A DNA stretch of 64,000 nt from Actinoplanes sp. M2I2 (GCF_023544445.1 NZ_JALPVJ010000007.1:62001-126000), one strand, 5' to 3'; positions 26,389 through 37,212 are shown, numbered from the stretch's first letter. Notes: generated from the letters alone by a model not told the origin. Numbers and translations are program-made.

Positions 26389-26822
26389 GAGCGGGTCCAT
26401 TCGGCCACGATCTCGTCCCGCCACTCGCCCGTGGGCCGGGCGTGCTCGATGCCGTGCCAGCGCACGACGATGCGTACCGCGCGCAACGGGGCGGCGCCGG
26501 GCGAATGGTCCGCGTACGCCGTCGCCACCCGGCTCAGGCGGGACGGGTCGTCGACGTACGCCTGCTGCTGCCCCTCGATCTCAGCCCGCCGGATGCCGCT
26601 GTTGCCCTCGGTGATCGCCACCGTGCGGCCCTGGGCGTCGACGCCCTCGACCCGGGTGTCCCGGGCGTCACCGTTCGGGTCGGGGGCGGTCGAATACATC
26701 CGGAACGGGCCGAACGGGAAGTCGTCGTCGGTGCCCCACAGGGTGCCGGCGAGCAGCAGCGCGCCGGCGATCAGGGTGGCGAGCACCCGCACCCGGCGGC
26801 CGCGGACGGAAAGCTGGTTCAC
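26385..26822 (-). CDS. Small membrane-anchored protein paired with HTTM protein
   Basis: 145 aa from GTG 26822. One N-terminal hydrophobic helix (VLATLIAGALLLAGTLWG, about 14-31) then an extracellular region with DDFPFGPFRMYSTAPDPNG and a C-terminal RIVVRWHGIEHARPTGEW. No Shine-Dalgarno is obvious. The ATGA overlap with the HTTM gene shows the pair is translated together; similar small proteins accompany HTTM genes in actinobacteria. I cannot assign a biochemical role. Confidence 0.65.
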   Translation of the reverse strand: MNQLSVRGRRVRVLATLIAGALLLAGTLWGTDDDFPFGPFRMYSTAPDPNGDARDTRVEGVDAQGRTVAITEGNSGIRRAEIEGQQQAYVDDPSRLSRVATAYADHSPGAAPLRAVRIVVRWHGIEHARPTGEWRDEIVAEWTRS

Positions 26823-26833
26823 AGCCGGACAAT

Positions 26834-27107
26834 CTAGCCCTTGTCCGCACCCGCGGTCGTGTCCCGCACGAAGTAGCGCTGGAAGATGACGAAGATGATC
26901 GCCACCGGGATGGTGGCCAGCAGGGCGGCGCCCAGCTGGAGCGGATATTGCGTGCCGGCGCCGAGCGACCCGCTGACCAGGTCGGCGAGCCCGCGCGGCA
27001 ACGTGAACAGCGACGGGTCCTGCACCGCGACCAGGGTGTGCGGGGACTCGTTCCACGAACCGGTGAACGACAGGATGGTCAGCGCGATCAGGGCCGGCCG
27101 AGCCACG
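26834..27107 (-). pseudogene. Remnant: C-terminus of a MalG-type sugar ABC-transporter permease
   Basis: About 90 codons encoding RPALIALTILSFTGSWNE, two further hydrophobic segments and the family-typical end FQRYFVRDTTAGADKG with an intact TAG stop. This is the last third of a carbohydrate ABC permease of the MalG/AraQ type. Everything upstream, including the EAA loop that contacts the ATPase and the first helices, is missing: immediately before RPAL the reading frame continues into unrelated sequence. Interpreted as a truncated gene; see the adjacent plus-strand remnant. Confidence 0.7.
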
Positions 27108-27125
27108 CGCTGGTCGAGGTGCAGG

Positions 27126-27296
27126 GGTACCGCGGTGCTGATCGTCCAGGCGTGGCTGGGACTCGAACCGGACGTCCCCAACGGGGTTGTCCGGCTGCGC
27201 CCGCTGCCCGGCGCCCCCACGGTGACCGGCCTGCGCATCGCGGGCCGGCCGGTGGATTTCGCCGGCGGGAAGCTGACCGGCCGGCCCGAGGGCCTC
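27126..27296 (+). pseudogene. Remnant: C-terminus of a glycogen-debranching-type amylo-alpha-1,6-glucosidase
   Basis: About 57 codons reading AVLIVQAWLGLEPDVPNGVV, RLRPLPGAP, VTGLRIAGRPVDFAGG, which matches the final segment of bacterial amylo-alpha-1,6-glucosidase/N-terminal glycogen-debranching proteins (the LGLEPDVP and VTGLRI.G blocks). No start codon and no catalytic part are present. The frame runs on past the dapB stop to 27398 without a stop of its own. With the permease tail on the other strand only about 20 nt away, it looks like the surviving end of a second gene lost in the same deletion. Confidence 0.6.
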
Positions 27297-29014
<1,718 letters not shown>

Positions 29015-29025
29015 GGGGTCCAAGG

Positions 29026-30360
29026 TTAGCGGTGTGCCCCGAACGCCGACTCGTCGAAGGGCCCGACCACGGCCAGCGACATCGGCTGGGAGAACAACTC
29101 GGCCGCGGCCTCGTTCACCTCGTCGGCGGTGACCGCGTCGACCCGGGCCAGCAACTCGTCGACCGACATGAGCTCGCCGTAGAGCAGCTCGGACTTGGCC
29201 AGGCGGCTCATCCGCGAGCCGGTGTCCTCCAGGCCGAGCACGTACGAGCCCTTGACCATGCCCTTGCCCCGGGCGATCTCCTCGGCGCCGACGCCCTTGA
29301 CCGCCACCCGTTCGAGCTCGCCCCGGAGCAGATCGAGGACCTCGTCGACCTTGCCCGGCGCGCAGCCGGCGTAGACGCCGAACAGCCCGGCGTCGGCGTA
29401 CTGGCTGGCGTAGGAGTAGACCGAGTAGGCCAGACCGCGCTTCTCGCGGATCTCCTGGAACAGCCGGCTCGACATGCCGCCGCCGAGCACGTTGTTGAGC
29501 ACGCCCAGGGCGAAGCGGCGCTCGTCGCGGCGGCCGATGCCGACGCCGCCGAGTACCAGGTGACCCTGCTCGGTGTCGCGGTTGCGCACGACCGTGTGCG
29601 GCTTCTGGGTGGGCACCCGCTTGGAACCCGCCCGGGGCGGCGCGGGGTCGGCCGGCCCGGAGTCGAGCGCGGTGCCGGCCAGGGCCTTGCGGACCAGGCG
29701 GACGACCGTGGCGTGGTCGAGGTTGCCCGCGGCCGCCACCACGATGTGCGGCGGTGTGTACCGCCGCCGGTAGAAGCCGTGGATCTGGTTGCGGGTCATC
29801 GGGGTGATCGATTCCTCGGTCCCCGAGATCAGCCGGCCCAGCGGGTGCGTGCCGAAGATCGCCTCGGTGAAGACGTCGTGCACCTCGTCACCGGGCTCGT
29901 CCTCGTGCATGGCGATCTCTTCGAGGATCACGCCCCGCTCGACCTCGACGTCGGCCGGCTCCATGATCGAGTCGGCCACCGCGTCGCACAGCACGTCGAC
30001 GGCCAGCGGGAGGTCGGCGTCGAGCACCCGCGCGTAGTAGCAGGTGTATTCCTTCGTCGTGAAGGCGTTGGTCTCGCCGCCCACCGCCTCGATCTCGGAC
30101 GAGATCTGCAGCGCGGTGCGCTTGTGGGTGCCCTTGAACAGCAGGTGCTCGAGGAAGTGCGACGCGCCGGACATGCCGGGCGTCTCGTCCCGCGAGCCGA
30201 TGCTGACCCAGACGCCGACCGAGGCGCTGCGGGTGGTCGGGATCGACTCGGTGACGATGCGCAGCCCGCTGGGCAGGACAGTGCGCTTGGCGCCGCCGGC
30301 CAGGGTCTGGGTAGTAGCGCGGGCCGGCTTGACGGCCGGCCCGCGCGAACTCACTGTCAC
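29026..30360 (-). CDS. pepR: M16-family zinc peptidase
   Basis: 444 aa. N-terminal M16 domain carries the inverted zinc motif HFLEH (His68, Glu71, His72) with the third ligand downstream in ERGVILEEIAMHED; the C-terminal half is the inactive partner domain with RGLAYSVYSYASQYADAGLF. Processing peptidase-like enzyme related to MPP and to M. tuberculosis PepR (Rv2782c). Starts at GTG 30360, 18 nt after the pnp stop, so it is co-transcribed with pnp as in other actinobacteria. Confidence 0.92.
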   Translation of the reverse strand: MTVSSRGPAVKPARATTQTLAGGAKRTVLPSGLRIVTESIPTTRSASVGVWVSIGSRDETPGMSGASHFLEHLLFKGTHKRTALQISSEIEAVGGETNAFTTKEYTCYYARVLDADLPLAVDVLCDAVADSIMEPADVEVERGVILEEIAMHEDEPGDEVHDVFTEAIFGTHPLGRLISGTEESITPMTRNQIHGFYRRRYTPPHIVVAAAGNLDHATVVRLVRKALAGTALDSGPADPAPPRAGSKRVPTQKPHTVVRNRDTEQGHLVLGGVGIGRRDERRFALGVLNNVLGGGMSSRLFQEIREKRGLAYSVYSYASQYADAGLFGVYAGCAPGKVDEVLDLLRGELERVAVKGVGAEEIARGKGMVKGSYVLGLEDTGSRMSRLAKSELLYGELMSVDELLARVDAVTADEVNEAAAELFSQPMSLAVVGPFDESAFGAHR

Positions 30361-30378
30361 AGTTGGTTGCTCGCGTCT

Positions 30379-32718
30379 TTAGTCGCGACGCTCGCCGCTG
30401 GGGCGCTGACGGCGACGGCGGGGCTCGCCGCCACCCTCGCCACGCGGCTCGCGCGGCGGGCGGCCACCCTCGGCGGCGGCCGGAGCGGAATCCGAACCGG
30501 AGGCGGCAGCGGCCGGAGCGGCCGGAGCCTCCTCGCCCTCGGGGCGGACCTTGTCGAGGTAGATCTTGCCGCGGGCGTCGATGTCCGCGATGGACACCTC
30601 GACCTTGTCGCCGACGTTGAGGAAGTCCTCGACCTTGTCGACCCGCTTGCCGTCGCCCACCTTGGAGATGTGCAGCAGGCCGTCACGGCCGGGCAGCAGC
30701 GAGATGAAGGCGCCGAACGCGGCGGTCTTCACGACGGTGCCGAGGAACTTGTCGCCGACCTTGGGCAGCGTCGGGTTGGCGATCGCGTTGATCCGCTCGA
30801 CCGCGGCCTCGGCCGACGGGCCGTTGGTCGCGCCGACGTAGATCGTGCCGTCGTCCTCGATGGAGATGTCGGCGCCGGTCTCGTCCTGGATCGCGTTGAT
30901 CGTCTGGCCCTTCGGGCCGATCACCATGCCGATCTTGTCGACCGGGATCTTGACCGAGGTGACGCGCGGCGCGTACTCCGACATCTCGGCCGGAGAGCTG
31001 ATCGCCGCCTCCATCACGCCGAGGATCGTCGCGCGGGCGTCGTGCGCCTGCTGCAGGGCACCGGCCAGCACGTCGGACGGGATGCCGTCGAGCTTGGTGT
31101 CGAGCTGCAGGGCGGTGACGAACTCGCTGGTGCCGGCGACCTTGAAGTCCATGTCGCCGAACGCGTCCTCGGCGCCCAGGATGTCGGTCAGCGCGACGTA
31201 CTGCGTCTTGCCGTCGACCTCGTCCGAGATCAGACCCATCGCGATGCCGGCGACCGGAGCCTTCAGCGGCACACCGGCGCTGAGCAGCGACAGCGTCGAG
31301 GCGCAGACCGAGCCCATCGACGTCGAGCCGTTCGAGCCCAGCGCCTCGGAGACCTGCCGGATCGCGTACGGGAACTCCTCGCGCGGCGGCAGCACGGGCA
31401 CCAGGGCCCGCTCGGCCAACGCGCCGTGACCGATCTCGCGGCGCTTCGGCGAGCCCACCCGGCCGGTCTCACCGGTCGAGTACGGCGGGAAGTTGTAGTT
31501 GTGCATGTAGCGCTTGGACTTCTCGGGCGCCAGCGTGTCGAGCGACTGCTCCATGCGCAGCATGTTCAGCGTGGTGACGCCCAGGATCTGGGTCTCGCCG
31601 CGCTCGAAGAGAGCCGAGCCGTGCACGCGGGGCAGCACGCCGACCTGCGCGGTCAGCGGGCGGAGGTCGCGCGGGCCACGGCCGTCGATGCGGACCTGGT
31701 CGCGCAGCACGCGCTGGCGCACCTCGCTCTTGGTGACCGAGCGGAAGGCGGCGCTGATCTCCTTCTCGCGGCCCTCGAAACGCTCGTCGAGCAGCTCGTG
31801 CGCCTTGGCCTTGACCAGGTCGAGGGCCTCTTCACGCTCCTGCTTGGCAGCGATCTTGAGAGCCTCGGCGGTCTCCTCGCGGACGGACTCGGTCACGGCC
31901 GAGTAGACGTCGTCCTGGTACTCGAGGAAGGTCGGGAACTCGACGGCCGGCTTGGAGGCGATCTCGGCCAGCTCGCTCTGCGCGCGGCAGAGCTCGCGGA
32001 TGGCCGGCTTGGCGGCCTCGAGGCCGCTGGCCACGACCTCCTCGGTCGGGGCGGTGGCGCCCCCGGCGATCAGCTTGACCGCGTTCGGGGTGGCCTCGGC
32101 CTCGACCATCATGATCGCGACGTCGCCGTCGGCCAGGGTGCGACCGGCGACCACCATGTCGAAGGTGGCCCGCTCGAGCTCCTCGAGGGTCGGGAAGGCA
32201 ACCCACTGGCCGTCGATGTGCGCGACCCGGGTCGAGCCGATCGGGCCGCTGAACGGCAGGCCGGACAGCTTGGTCGACAGCGAGGCGCCGTTCATGGCGA
32301 CGACGTCGTAGGGGTGCGCCGGGTCGAGCGCGAGGACGGTCTCGACGACCTGGACCTCGTTGCGCAGGCCCTTGGTGAACGACGGGCGCAGCGGCCGGTC
32401 GATCAGGCGGCAGGTGAGGATCGCGTCCTCGCTGGGGCGGCCCTCACGGCGGAAGAACGAGCCGGGGATGCGGCCCGCGGCGTACATCCGCTCCTCGACG
32501 TCGACGGTGAGCGGGAAGAAGTCGAAGTGCTCCTTCGGCTGCTTGCTCGCCGTGGTCGCGGAGAGGACGACAGTGTCGCCCAGCTGGACGATGACCGAAC
32601 CGGCGGCCTGCTTGGCGAGCCGGCCGGTGGAGAACGTGATCTCGCGGGTGCCGAACGTGCCGTTGTCGATGACGGCGGTACGAGATTCGGTGCCGAGAGC
32701 GGTGTTCTGCTCTGTCAT
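30379..32718 (-). CDS. pnp: Polyribonucleotide nucleotidyltransferase (guanosine pentaphosphate synthetase type)
   Basis: 779 aa from ATG 32718. Two RNase PH domains (first from about 20, second with [16 protein letters not shown]), an alpha-helical linker, then KH ([20 protein letters not shown]) and S1 ([20 protein letters not shown]), and a Gly/Arg/Pro-rich tail ending in RRD. It degrades or tails RNA 3' ends; the actinobacterial enzyme is also called GpsI. Leader contains short palindromes (separate entry). Followed by pepR. Confidence 0.96.
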   Translation of the reverse strand: MTEQNTALGTESRTAVIDNGTFGTREITFSTGRLAKQAAGSVIVQLGDTVVLSATTASKQPKEHFDFFPLTVDVEERMYAAGRIPGSFFRREGRPSEDAILTCRLIDRPLRPSFTKGLRNEVQVVETVLALDPAHPYDVVAMNGASLSTKLSGLPFSGPIGSTRVAHIDGQWVAFPTLEELERATFDMVVAGRTLADGDVAIMMVEAEATPNAVKLIAGGATAPTEEVVASGLEAAKPAIRELCRAQSELAEIASKPAVEFPTFLEYQDDVYSAVTESVREETAEALKIAAKQEREEALDLVKAKAHELLDERFEGREKEISAAFRSVTKSEVRQRVLRDQVRIDGRGPRDLRPLTAQVGVLPRVHGSALFERGETQILGVTTLNMLRMEQSLDTLAPEKSKRYMHNYNFPPYSTGETGRVGSPKRREIGHGALAERALVPVLPPREEFPYAIRQVSEALGSNGSTSMGSVCASTLSLLSAGVPLKAPVAGIAMGLISDEVDGKTQYVALTDILGAEDAFGDMDFKVAGTSEFVTALQLDTKLDGIPSDVLAGALQQAHDARATILGVMEAAISSPAEMSEYAPRVTSVKIPVDKIGMVIGPKGQTINAIQDETGADISIEDDGTIYVGATNGPSAEAAVERINAIANPTLPKVGDKFLGTVVKTAAFGAFISLLPGRDGLLHISKVGDGKRVDKVEDFLNVGDKVEVSIADIDARGKIYLDKVRPEGEEAPAAPAAAASGSDSAPAAAEGGRPPREPRGEGGGEPRRRRQRPSGERRD

Positions 32719-32783
32719 GTGGTGCGGTACTCCTTCGTCGAGGACCCGGCGGTCTACACAGCGCGGTTTCCGCAGCTGCCGGT

Positions 32784-32817
32784 CTTCGATCGAAGCGCCC
32801 AGGAAAGTCTGCCTGGG
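32784..32817 (-). promoter_or_regulatory. Palindrome and hairpin in pnp leader
   Basis: A 12-bp perfect palindrome CTTCGATCGAAG (32784-32795) abuts a 6-bp hairpin CCCAGG-N8-CCTGGG (32798-32817), 66-100 nt upstream of the pnp start. Leader hairpins between rpsO and pnp are the RNase III/PNPase autoregulation site in other bacteria; a similar role is an inference from position. Confidence 0.4.
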
Positions 32818-32875
32818 AACCACTACCGAGGACCGGTGGCTTACTGCGTACCGCGCGGGTCCGGTGGTAAAACTC

Positions 32876-32903
32876 GGGGGAGCGGCCGGTCGGCCACTCC
32901 CCC
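32876..32903 (-). terminator. Intrinsic terminator of rpsO
   Basis: Stem GGGGGAG/CTCCCCC (7 bp), one mismatch, then GGCC/GGCC with a 4-nt loop, 6 nt past the rpsO stop. On the minus strand it is followed by GAGTTTTACC, giving a U-run. It separates rpsO from pnp. Confidence 0.8.
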
Positions 32904-32909
32904 GTCAGA

Positions 32910-33179
32910 TCAGCGGCGCAGGCCGAGACGCTCGATCAGCGTCCGGTAGCGCGCGATGTCCTTCTTCTGCACGTAGTTGAGCAGGCGGCGGCGACGGCCG
33001 ACCAGCAGCAGCAGACCACGACGGCTGTGGTGGTCGTGCTTGTGCCGCTTGAGGTGCTCGGTCAGGTCGGCGATCCGCTTGGTCAGCATCGCGACCTGCA
33101 CCTCGGGCGAACCGGTGTCGCCGTCCTGGGCCTTGTACTCGTCGATGATCTTGGTCTTGGTCTCTTGATCGAGCGCCAT
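32910..33179 (-). CDS. rpsO: 30S ribosomal protein S15
   Basis: 89 aa, full length for S15: [50 protein letters not shown], then [20 protein letters not shown]. Binds 16S rRNA helices 20-22 in the central domain. Sits between ribF and pnp in the conserved truB-ribF-rpsO-pnp order, with its own hairpin terminator. Confidence 0.98.
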   Translation of the reverse strand: MALDQETKTKIIDEYKAQDGDTGSPEVQVAMLTKRIADLTEHLKRHKHDHHSRRGLLLLVGRRRRLLNYVQKKDIARYRTLIERLGLRR

Positions 33180-33295
33180 GTTCTCCGTGATTCTGTGTTG
33201 CCGAGGACTTCGGTTTCCCCGCGGCCCGCGGCGTCGGGCAGGCAGGCGGGACCGGTCGCTGGATAAGCCAGCGTCGTCTCAACCCTACCAGCACG

Positions 33296-34228
33296 TCAGC
33301 GGAGCAGCGCGCGGGTCTGTTCCACGTCCTCGCCGATCTGAGCGATCAAAGGCTCGATGGCATCGTACGTCCGCTGCTCCCGCAGATGGGCCACGAAATC
33401 CAGGCTCACGCGCTCCCCGTAGAGATCACCTTCGAAGTCGAGCACATAGGCCTCGACGCGTCGTTCCCGCCCCGAGAAGGTGGGATTGGTGCCGATCGAG
33501 ACGCTCGCGGGCAGGCGCGCGGCCTGTTCACCCGCACGGATCAGCCAGGCCGCGTAGACCCCGTCGGCCGGCACGGCGGCATAGCGGTGCACCATCAGGT
33601 TGGCGGTGGGATAGCCGATCTCGCGGCCGCGCTGATCCCCCCGCACGACCACGCCGGCCAGCCGGTGCGGGCGCCCGAGCGCCGCGGCGGCCGCCCGCAC
33701 GTCCCCCGCGTCGACACAGCTGCGGATGTACGTCGACGAGAAGACCAGCCCGTCCTCCGACACCAGCGGCGCGTCCTCCACGGTGAACCCGAAGGACACC
33801 CCCAGCCGTTCGAGCAGCCCCACATCGCCGGCGGCCCGATGCCCGAACCGGAAGTTGTCCCCCACCACCACGACCGCCGCGTGCAGCGCGTCGACCAGCA
33901 CGTCGTGCGCGAACGCCTCGGGGCTGAGCTGCGAGAACGCCGGCGTGAAGGGCACCACGCAGAGCGCGTCGACGCCCAGCTGCTCGATGAGCTCGGCCTT
34001 GCGCACCGGCTCGGTCAGCACCGCCGGATGCGAGCCCGGCCGCACCACCTCGGCCGGATGCGGGTCGAACGTCACCACCACCGACTGAAGCCCCAGGTCG
34101 CGGGCGCGCTTCACGGCGTGCCCGATGATCGCCTGGTGGCCGCGGTGCACCCCGTCGAAGACCCCGATCGTGACGACCGACCGCCCCCACCCGCCAGGCA
34201 CCGCCTCGAATCCGCGCCACCGTTGCAT
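33296..34228 (-). CDS. ribF: Bifunctional riboflavin kinase/FAD synthetase
   Basis: 310 aa from ATG 34228, with GGGAGGG upstream. The N-terminal nucleotidyltransferase domain shows VVTIGVFDGVHRGHQ and the later VVVGDNFRFGHRAAGD and VFSSTYIRS; the C-terminal riboflavin kinase domain has GREIGYPTANL, DGVYAAW and SIGTNPTF. Makes FMN then FAD. The reading frame is open far upstream but homology starts here. Confidence 0.95.
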   Translation of the reverse strand: MQRWRGFEAVPGGWGRSVVTIGVFDGVHRGHQAIIGHAVKRARDLGLQSVVVTFDPHPAEVVRPGSHPAVLTEPVRKAELIEQLGVDALCVVPFTPAFSQLSPEAFAHDVLVDALHAAVVVVGDNFRFGHRAAGDVGLLERLGVSFGFTVEDAPLVSEDGLVFSSTYIRSCVDAGDVRAAAAALGRPHRLAGVVVRGDQRGREIGYPTANLMVHRYAAVPADGVYAAWLIRAGEQAARLPASVSIGTNPTFSGRERRVEAYVLDFEGDLYGERVSLDFVAHLREQRTYDAIEPLIAQIGEDVEQTRALLR

Positions 34229-34302
34229 GTCCAGCCCTCCCGGCCTCGGCCAACGGCCCCAGCGTATCGACGCCCCCACCGGCACCCGTCGGCCGGGAAC
34301 GA

Positions 34303-34325
34303 CCCGGCCCGGACCAAGGGCCGGG
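34303..34325 (-). terminator. Hairpin downstream of truB
   Basis: Perfect 8-bp stem CCCGGCCC/GGGCCGGG with a 7-nt loop, 17 nt after the truB stop and 75 nt before the ribF start. No U-run. May terminate part of the truB transcript or protect its 3' end. Confidence 0.5.
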
Positions 34326-34341
34326 ACGCGTATCGCCCAGG

Positions 34342-35223
34342 TCAGGCCGGGGCCAGGACGATCTCGGCCCGGGCTTTGCCGTCGCGCTCCGAGACGATCG
34401 CCAGGACCTCGCCGGCCGGGCTGAACACGGCGTACGGGCCCTCGATGCCGACCGGGTCGAGCGGGCCGCCGTGGCTCAGCACGCGGGCCTCCTCGTCGGT
34501 GGCCGCACGCTGCGGGAACGCCTGCCGGGCGGCCTCGGCCATCGGCAACGTCACCACGTCGGGGGCGGTCTCCTCGAGCTGTTCGAGGGTGCGGGCCTCG
34601 GTCAGGGTCAGGCCGCCCACCGCGGTCCGGCGCAGAGCCGTCAGGTGACCCCCGACGCCCAGCAGCGTCCCGAGGTCGCGGGCGATGGCCCGGATGTAGG
34701 TGCCGGACGTGCACGTCACGTCGACGTCGACGTCGACGGCCTCGGGCGTCCGCCGGATCTCCAGGATGTCGAGGCGCGAGATCGTGACCCGCCGGGCCGG
34801 GATCTGGACGTCCTCGCCCTCCCGCACCCGCTTGTAGGCCCGCTGCCCATTGATCTTGATGGCGCTGACGGCGCTCGGCACCTGGTTGATCTCGCCGCGC
34901 TGGCGGGCCAGACCGTCGCGGACCGCCTCGTCGGTCACGCCGTCGACGGCCGCCGTCGCGGTCACCTCGCCCTCGGCGTCGTCGGTGATCGTGCTCTGCC
35001 CGAGACGGATGGTCGCCGCGTAGCTCTTCTCCGACCCGATCACGTACGTGAGCAGGCGCGTCGCCCGGTTGACCCCGATGATCAGCACTCCGGTGGCCAT
35101 CGGGTCGAGCGTGCCGCCGTGGCCGACCCGCCGCGTCTTGGCCAGGCGCCGGATGCGGGCCACCACATCATGCGACGTCATGCCGGCCGGCTTGTCCACC
35201 ACGATCAGTCCGTCCACGCTCAC
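34342..35223 (-). CDS. truB: tRNA pseudouridine-55 synthase
   Basis: 293 aa from GTG 35223. Catalytic Asp40 in RRVGHGGTLDPMATGVL; further TruB marks are IVVDKPAGMTSHDVV, YAATIRLGQST and VTCTSGTYIRAIARDLG. A C-terminal PUA-like domain closes the protein. Modifies U55 in the T-loop of tRNAs. Part of the conserved rbfA-nrnA-...-truB-ribF-rpsO order. Confidence 0.96.
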   Translation of the reverse strand: MSVDGLIVVDKPAGMTSHDVVARIRRLAKTRRVGHGGTLDPMATGVLIIGVNRATRLLTYVIGSEKSYAATIRLGQSTITDDAEGEVTATAAVDGVTDEAVRDGLARQRGEINQVPSAVSAIKINGQRAYKRVREGEDVQIPARRVTISRLDILEIRRTPEAVDVDVDVTCTSGTYIRAIARDLGTLLGVGGHLTALRRTAVGGLTLTEARTLEQLEETAPDVVTLPMAEAARQAFPQRAATDEEARVLSHGGPLDPVGIEGPYAVFSPAGEVLAIVSERDGKARAEIVLAPA

Positions 35224-35288
35224 CGGACCACCTTAGGAGTCGGCCGGACCCGCGTCTCCAGTGCCTCACCCTCCACGGAGCGCTGGGG

Positions 35289-36839
35289 TCAGCGGGTGAC
35301 GCCCACGACCGCCCAGCGGCCGGAGCGCCAGCGCCACACCGTCGTACCGAAGCGGATCAGGATGAGCAGGGCCAGGCCGGCCCAGATCCCGCCCAGGCCG
35401 AGGTCGAAGAAGTAGGCGATCCAGATCGCCGGGAGGAAACCGAGCAGGGCGGCCGCCAGCGTGATGTCGCGCAGGAAGCGCACGTCGCCGGCGCCGATCA
35501 GGACGCCGTCGAGGGCGTAGACCACCCCGGCGAACGGCATCAGCCCGATGAACCAGGGCCAGATCAGCGCGGCCTGGTCGTGGACGCCGGGGTCGGGCGT
35601 GAACCAGCCCGGGATGTGACCGCTGCCCACGGCGGCCAGGAGCGCGAAGACGACGCCGGCCAGCCCGCCGGCGATGGTCACCTTGCGGGCGACCGCTCGC
35701 GCCTCGGCCGCGCTGCCGCCACCGAGGGCCGCGCCGACCAGCGACTGCGCCGCGATCGCGACCGCGTCGAGAGCGAGCGCGCTGAAGAACCACAGCTGAA
35801 GGGCGATCTGGTGAGCGCCCACGGATTCGACGCCGAAGCGGCTCGCCACCGCGGTCGCCGACAGGAAGCAGGCCTGGAACGCCGCCCCGCGGATCAGCAG
35901 GTCCCGTCCGAGGCGCAACTGCTGCCCGATCACCGAAAGGCTGGGGCGGAGCTGCGTTGTCTCGCGCACCAGCGCGTACAGGAAGAAGCCGCCGGAAACG
36001 CTCTGGGCGACGACGTTGGCGACGGCCGAGCCGGTGAGCCCCCAGCCGACGGGGTAGACGAGCACCGGGCAGAGGGCGGCGGAGAGGACGTTGGCGCCCA
36101 GGACGTAGATCAGCGGGCGCCGGGTGTCCTGCACCCCGCGCATCCAGCCGTTGCCGGCCGCCGCGAGCAGCAGGCCGGGCGCGCCGAGGGCGGCGACGCG
36201 CAGCCAGCCGGCGGCGGCCTCCGCCGTCGCCGGGTCACCGGAGAGCGCCTGCGCCAGCGGGCCGGCGAAGGGCTGGGCGAGCAGAGCCAGGAGTACGCCG
36301 ACCGCGAGCGCGAGCCAGGAGGCCTGCACGCCCTCGGCGACGGCGGCGGACCGGTCACCCGCGCCGAACCGCCGGGCGGCGCGGCCGGTCGTGCCGTAGG
36401 CCATGAGCGCGCCGAGCCAGGCGGCCACCGACATGGTCGTGCCACCGACCGCGACGGCCGCGAGCGGAAGCGAGCCGAGGTGCCCGACGACGGCGGTGTC
36501 GACGAGGACGTAGAGCGGTTCGGCGGCCAGCACGACGAGCGCCGGCAACGCCAGCTGCGCGATCCGCTTGGCCGACGCACCGGACGCGCCGACGGCAGCG
36601 GCGCTCGCGCCCGGTCGAGCTGCTGCGTCGGCGGGAGCGCTCGGGGCAGCGACGCTTGCGCCCGACAGAACTGCTGCGTCCGCGGACGAGCTGAAGGCAG
36701 CTGAGCTTCCGTCCGGCGGCGCTGTCGCGTCAGGCGAGTGCGCTGCCTCGCCTGCGACCGGTTGCGCTGTCTCGCCCCCGGCCGGGTGCGCTGGGCGGCC
36801 CGGGTCGCCGGAGGCGTGGGGCTGGGCAGGCGGGCTCAT
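35289..36839 (-). CDS. dinF: MATE-family efflux protein (DinF-like)
   Basis: 516 aa. Twelve hydrophobic segments typical of MATE exporters, starting at about residue 97 (LPALVVLAAEPLYVLVDTAVVGHLG), with the repeated halves characteristic of the fold. Neighbour of nrnA as in Rv2836c-Rv2837c, hence DinF branch; it likely exports cationic drugs or oxidised metabolites in exchange for protons or sodium. Odd: the first about 90 residues are a low-complexity Ala/Ser/Pro/Gly stretch absent from ordinary MATE proteins. The ATG at 36839 has no good ribosome-binding site; no later ATG before the first helix offers a better one. Confidence 0.85.
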   Translation of the reverse strand: MSPPAQPHASGDPGRPAHPAGGETAQPVAGEAAHSPDATAPPDGSSAAFSSSADAAVLSGASVAAPSAPADAAARPGASAAAVGASGASAKRIAQLALPALVVLAAEPLYVLVDTAVVGHLGSLPLAAVAVGGTTMSVAAWLGALMAYGTTGRAARRFGAGDRSAAVAEGVQASWLALAVGVLLALLAQPFAGPLAQALSGDPATAEAAAGWLRVAALGAPGLLLAAAGNGWMRGVQDTRRPLIYVLGANVLSAALCPVLVYPVGWGLTGSAVANVVAQSVSGGFFLYALVRETTQLRPSLSVIGQQLRLGRDLLIRGAAFQACFLSATAVASRFGVESVGAHQIALQLWFFSALALDAVAIAAQSLVGAALGGGSAAEARAVARKVTIAGGLAGVVFALLAAVGSGHIPGWFTPDPGVHDQAALIWPWFIGLMPFAGVVYALDGVLIGAGDVRFLRDITLAAALLGFLPAIWIAYFFDLGLGGIWAGLALLILIRFGTTVWRWRSGRWAVVGVTR

Positions 36840-36899
36840 GGTTGTTCATGATGCCCGCCCAGCCGTAAGGACTGCAATGCCAGTGAAGGCTTACCGGTC

Positions 36900-36989
36900 C
36901 TACTGACGGGTGTCCATCGAAGTCTGCAGGGCGCGGCGGGCCTGCTCGCGGGCTTCGTCGGAGTTCTGGGGCTTCGGCTTCGCGGCCAT
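36900..36989 (-). CDS. Candidate 29-aa small protein
   Basis: ATG 36989 is preceded by GGAAGGACC with suitable spacing. The product (MAAKPKPQNSDEAREQARRA and nine more residues ending DTRQ) is highly charged, amphipathic-helical and compositionally protein-like rather than a shadow of another gene. It lies between nrnA and the MATE gene, on the same strand as both. I do not recognise a family. Could be a small conserved protein missed by length cut-offs or a chance frame. Confidence 0.45.
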   Translation of the reverse strand: MAAKPKPQNSDEAREQARRALQTSMDTRQ

Positions 36990-37174
36990 GATCTTGGTCC
37001 TTCCACGGTGGGTGCGGACGCGGCACGACGACACACGTCCTGAGGAATCGGTCGAGCGGGCGTCACGTGGGCCGGCCCGGGATCGCCGGGCGTCTGGCAC
37101 GGGTGACGCAACCCCGGCCGGTGGACCCGGGTGGCTCGAGGCTTCGCGGCGGGCGGTGGTCACGGCCGCGCGAA

Positions 37175-37212
37175 ACCAAATCACCGTTCAGGTACCAAAC
37201 TATCGTTCAGTT
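37175..37212. repeat. Two tandem 19-bp imperfect repeats
   Basis: ACCAAATCACCGTTCAGGT followed directly by ACCAAACTATCGTTCAGTT, 14 of 19 positions identical, in an AT-richer island about 190 nt upstream of the possible 29-aa gene. May be paired regulator sites. Confidence 0.4.

Noticed and set aside
27108..27238. Extension of the permease frame to an upstream ATG (MRRPVTVGAPG...)
   Set aside because: That part is the antisense of the debranching-enzyme remnant and lacks permease helices; the ATG is fortuitous.
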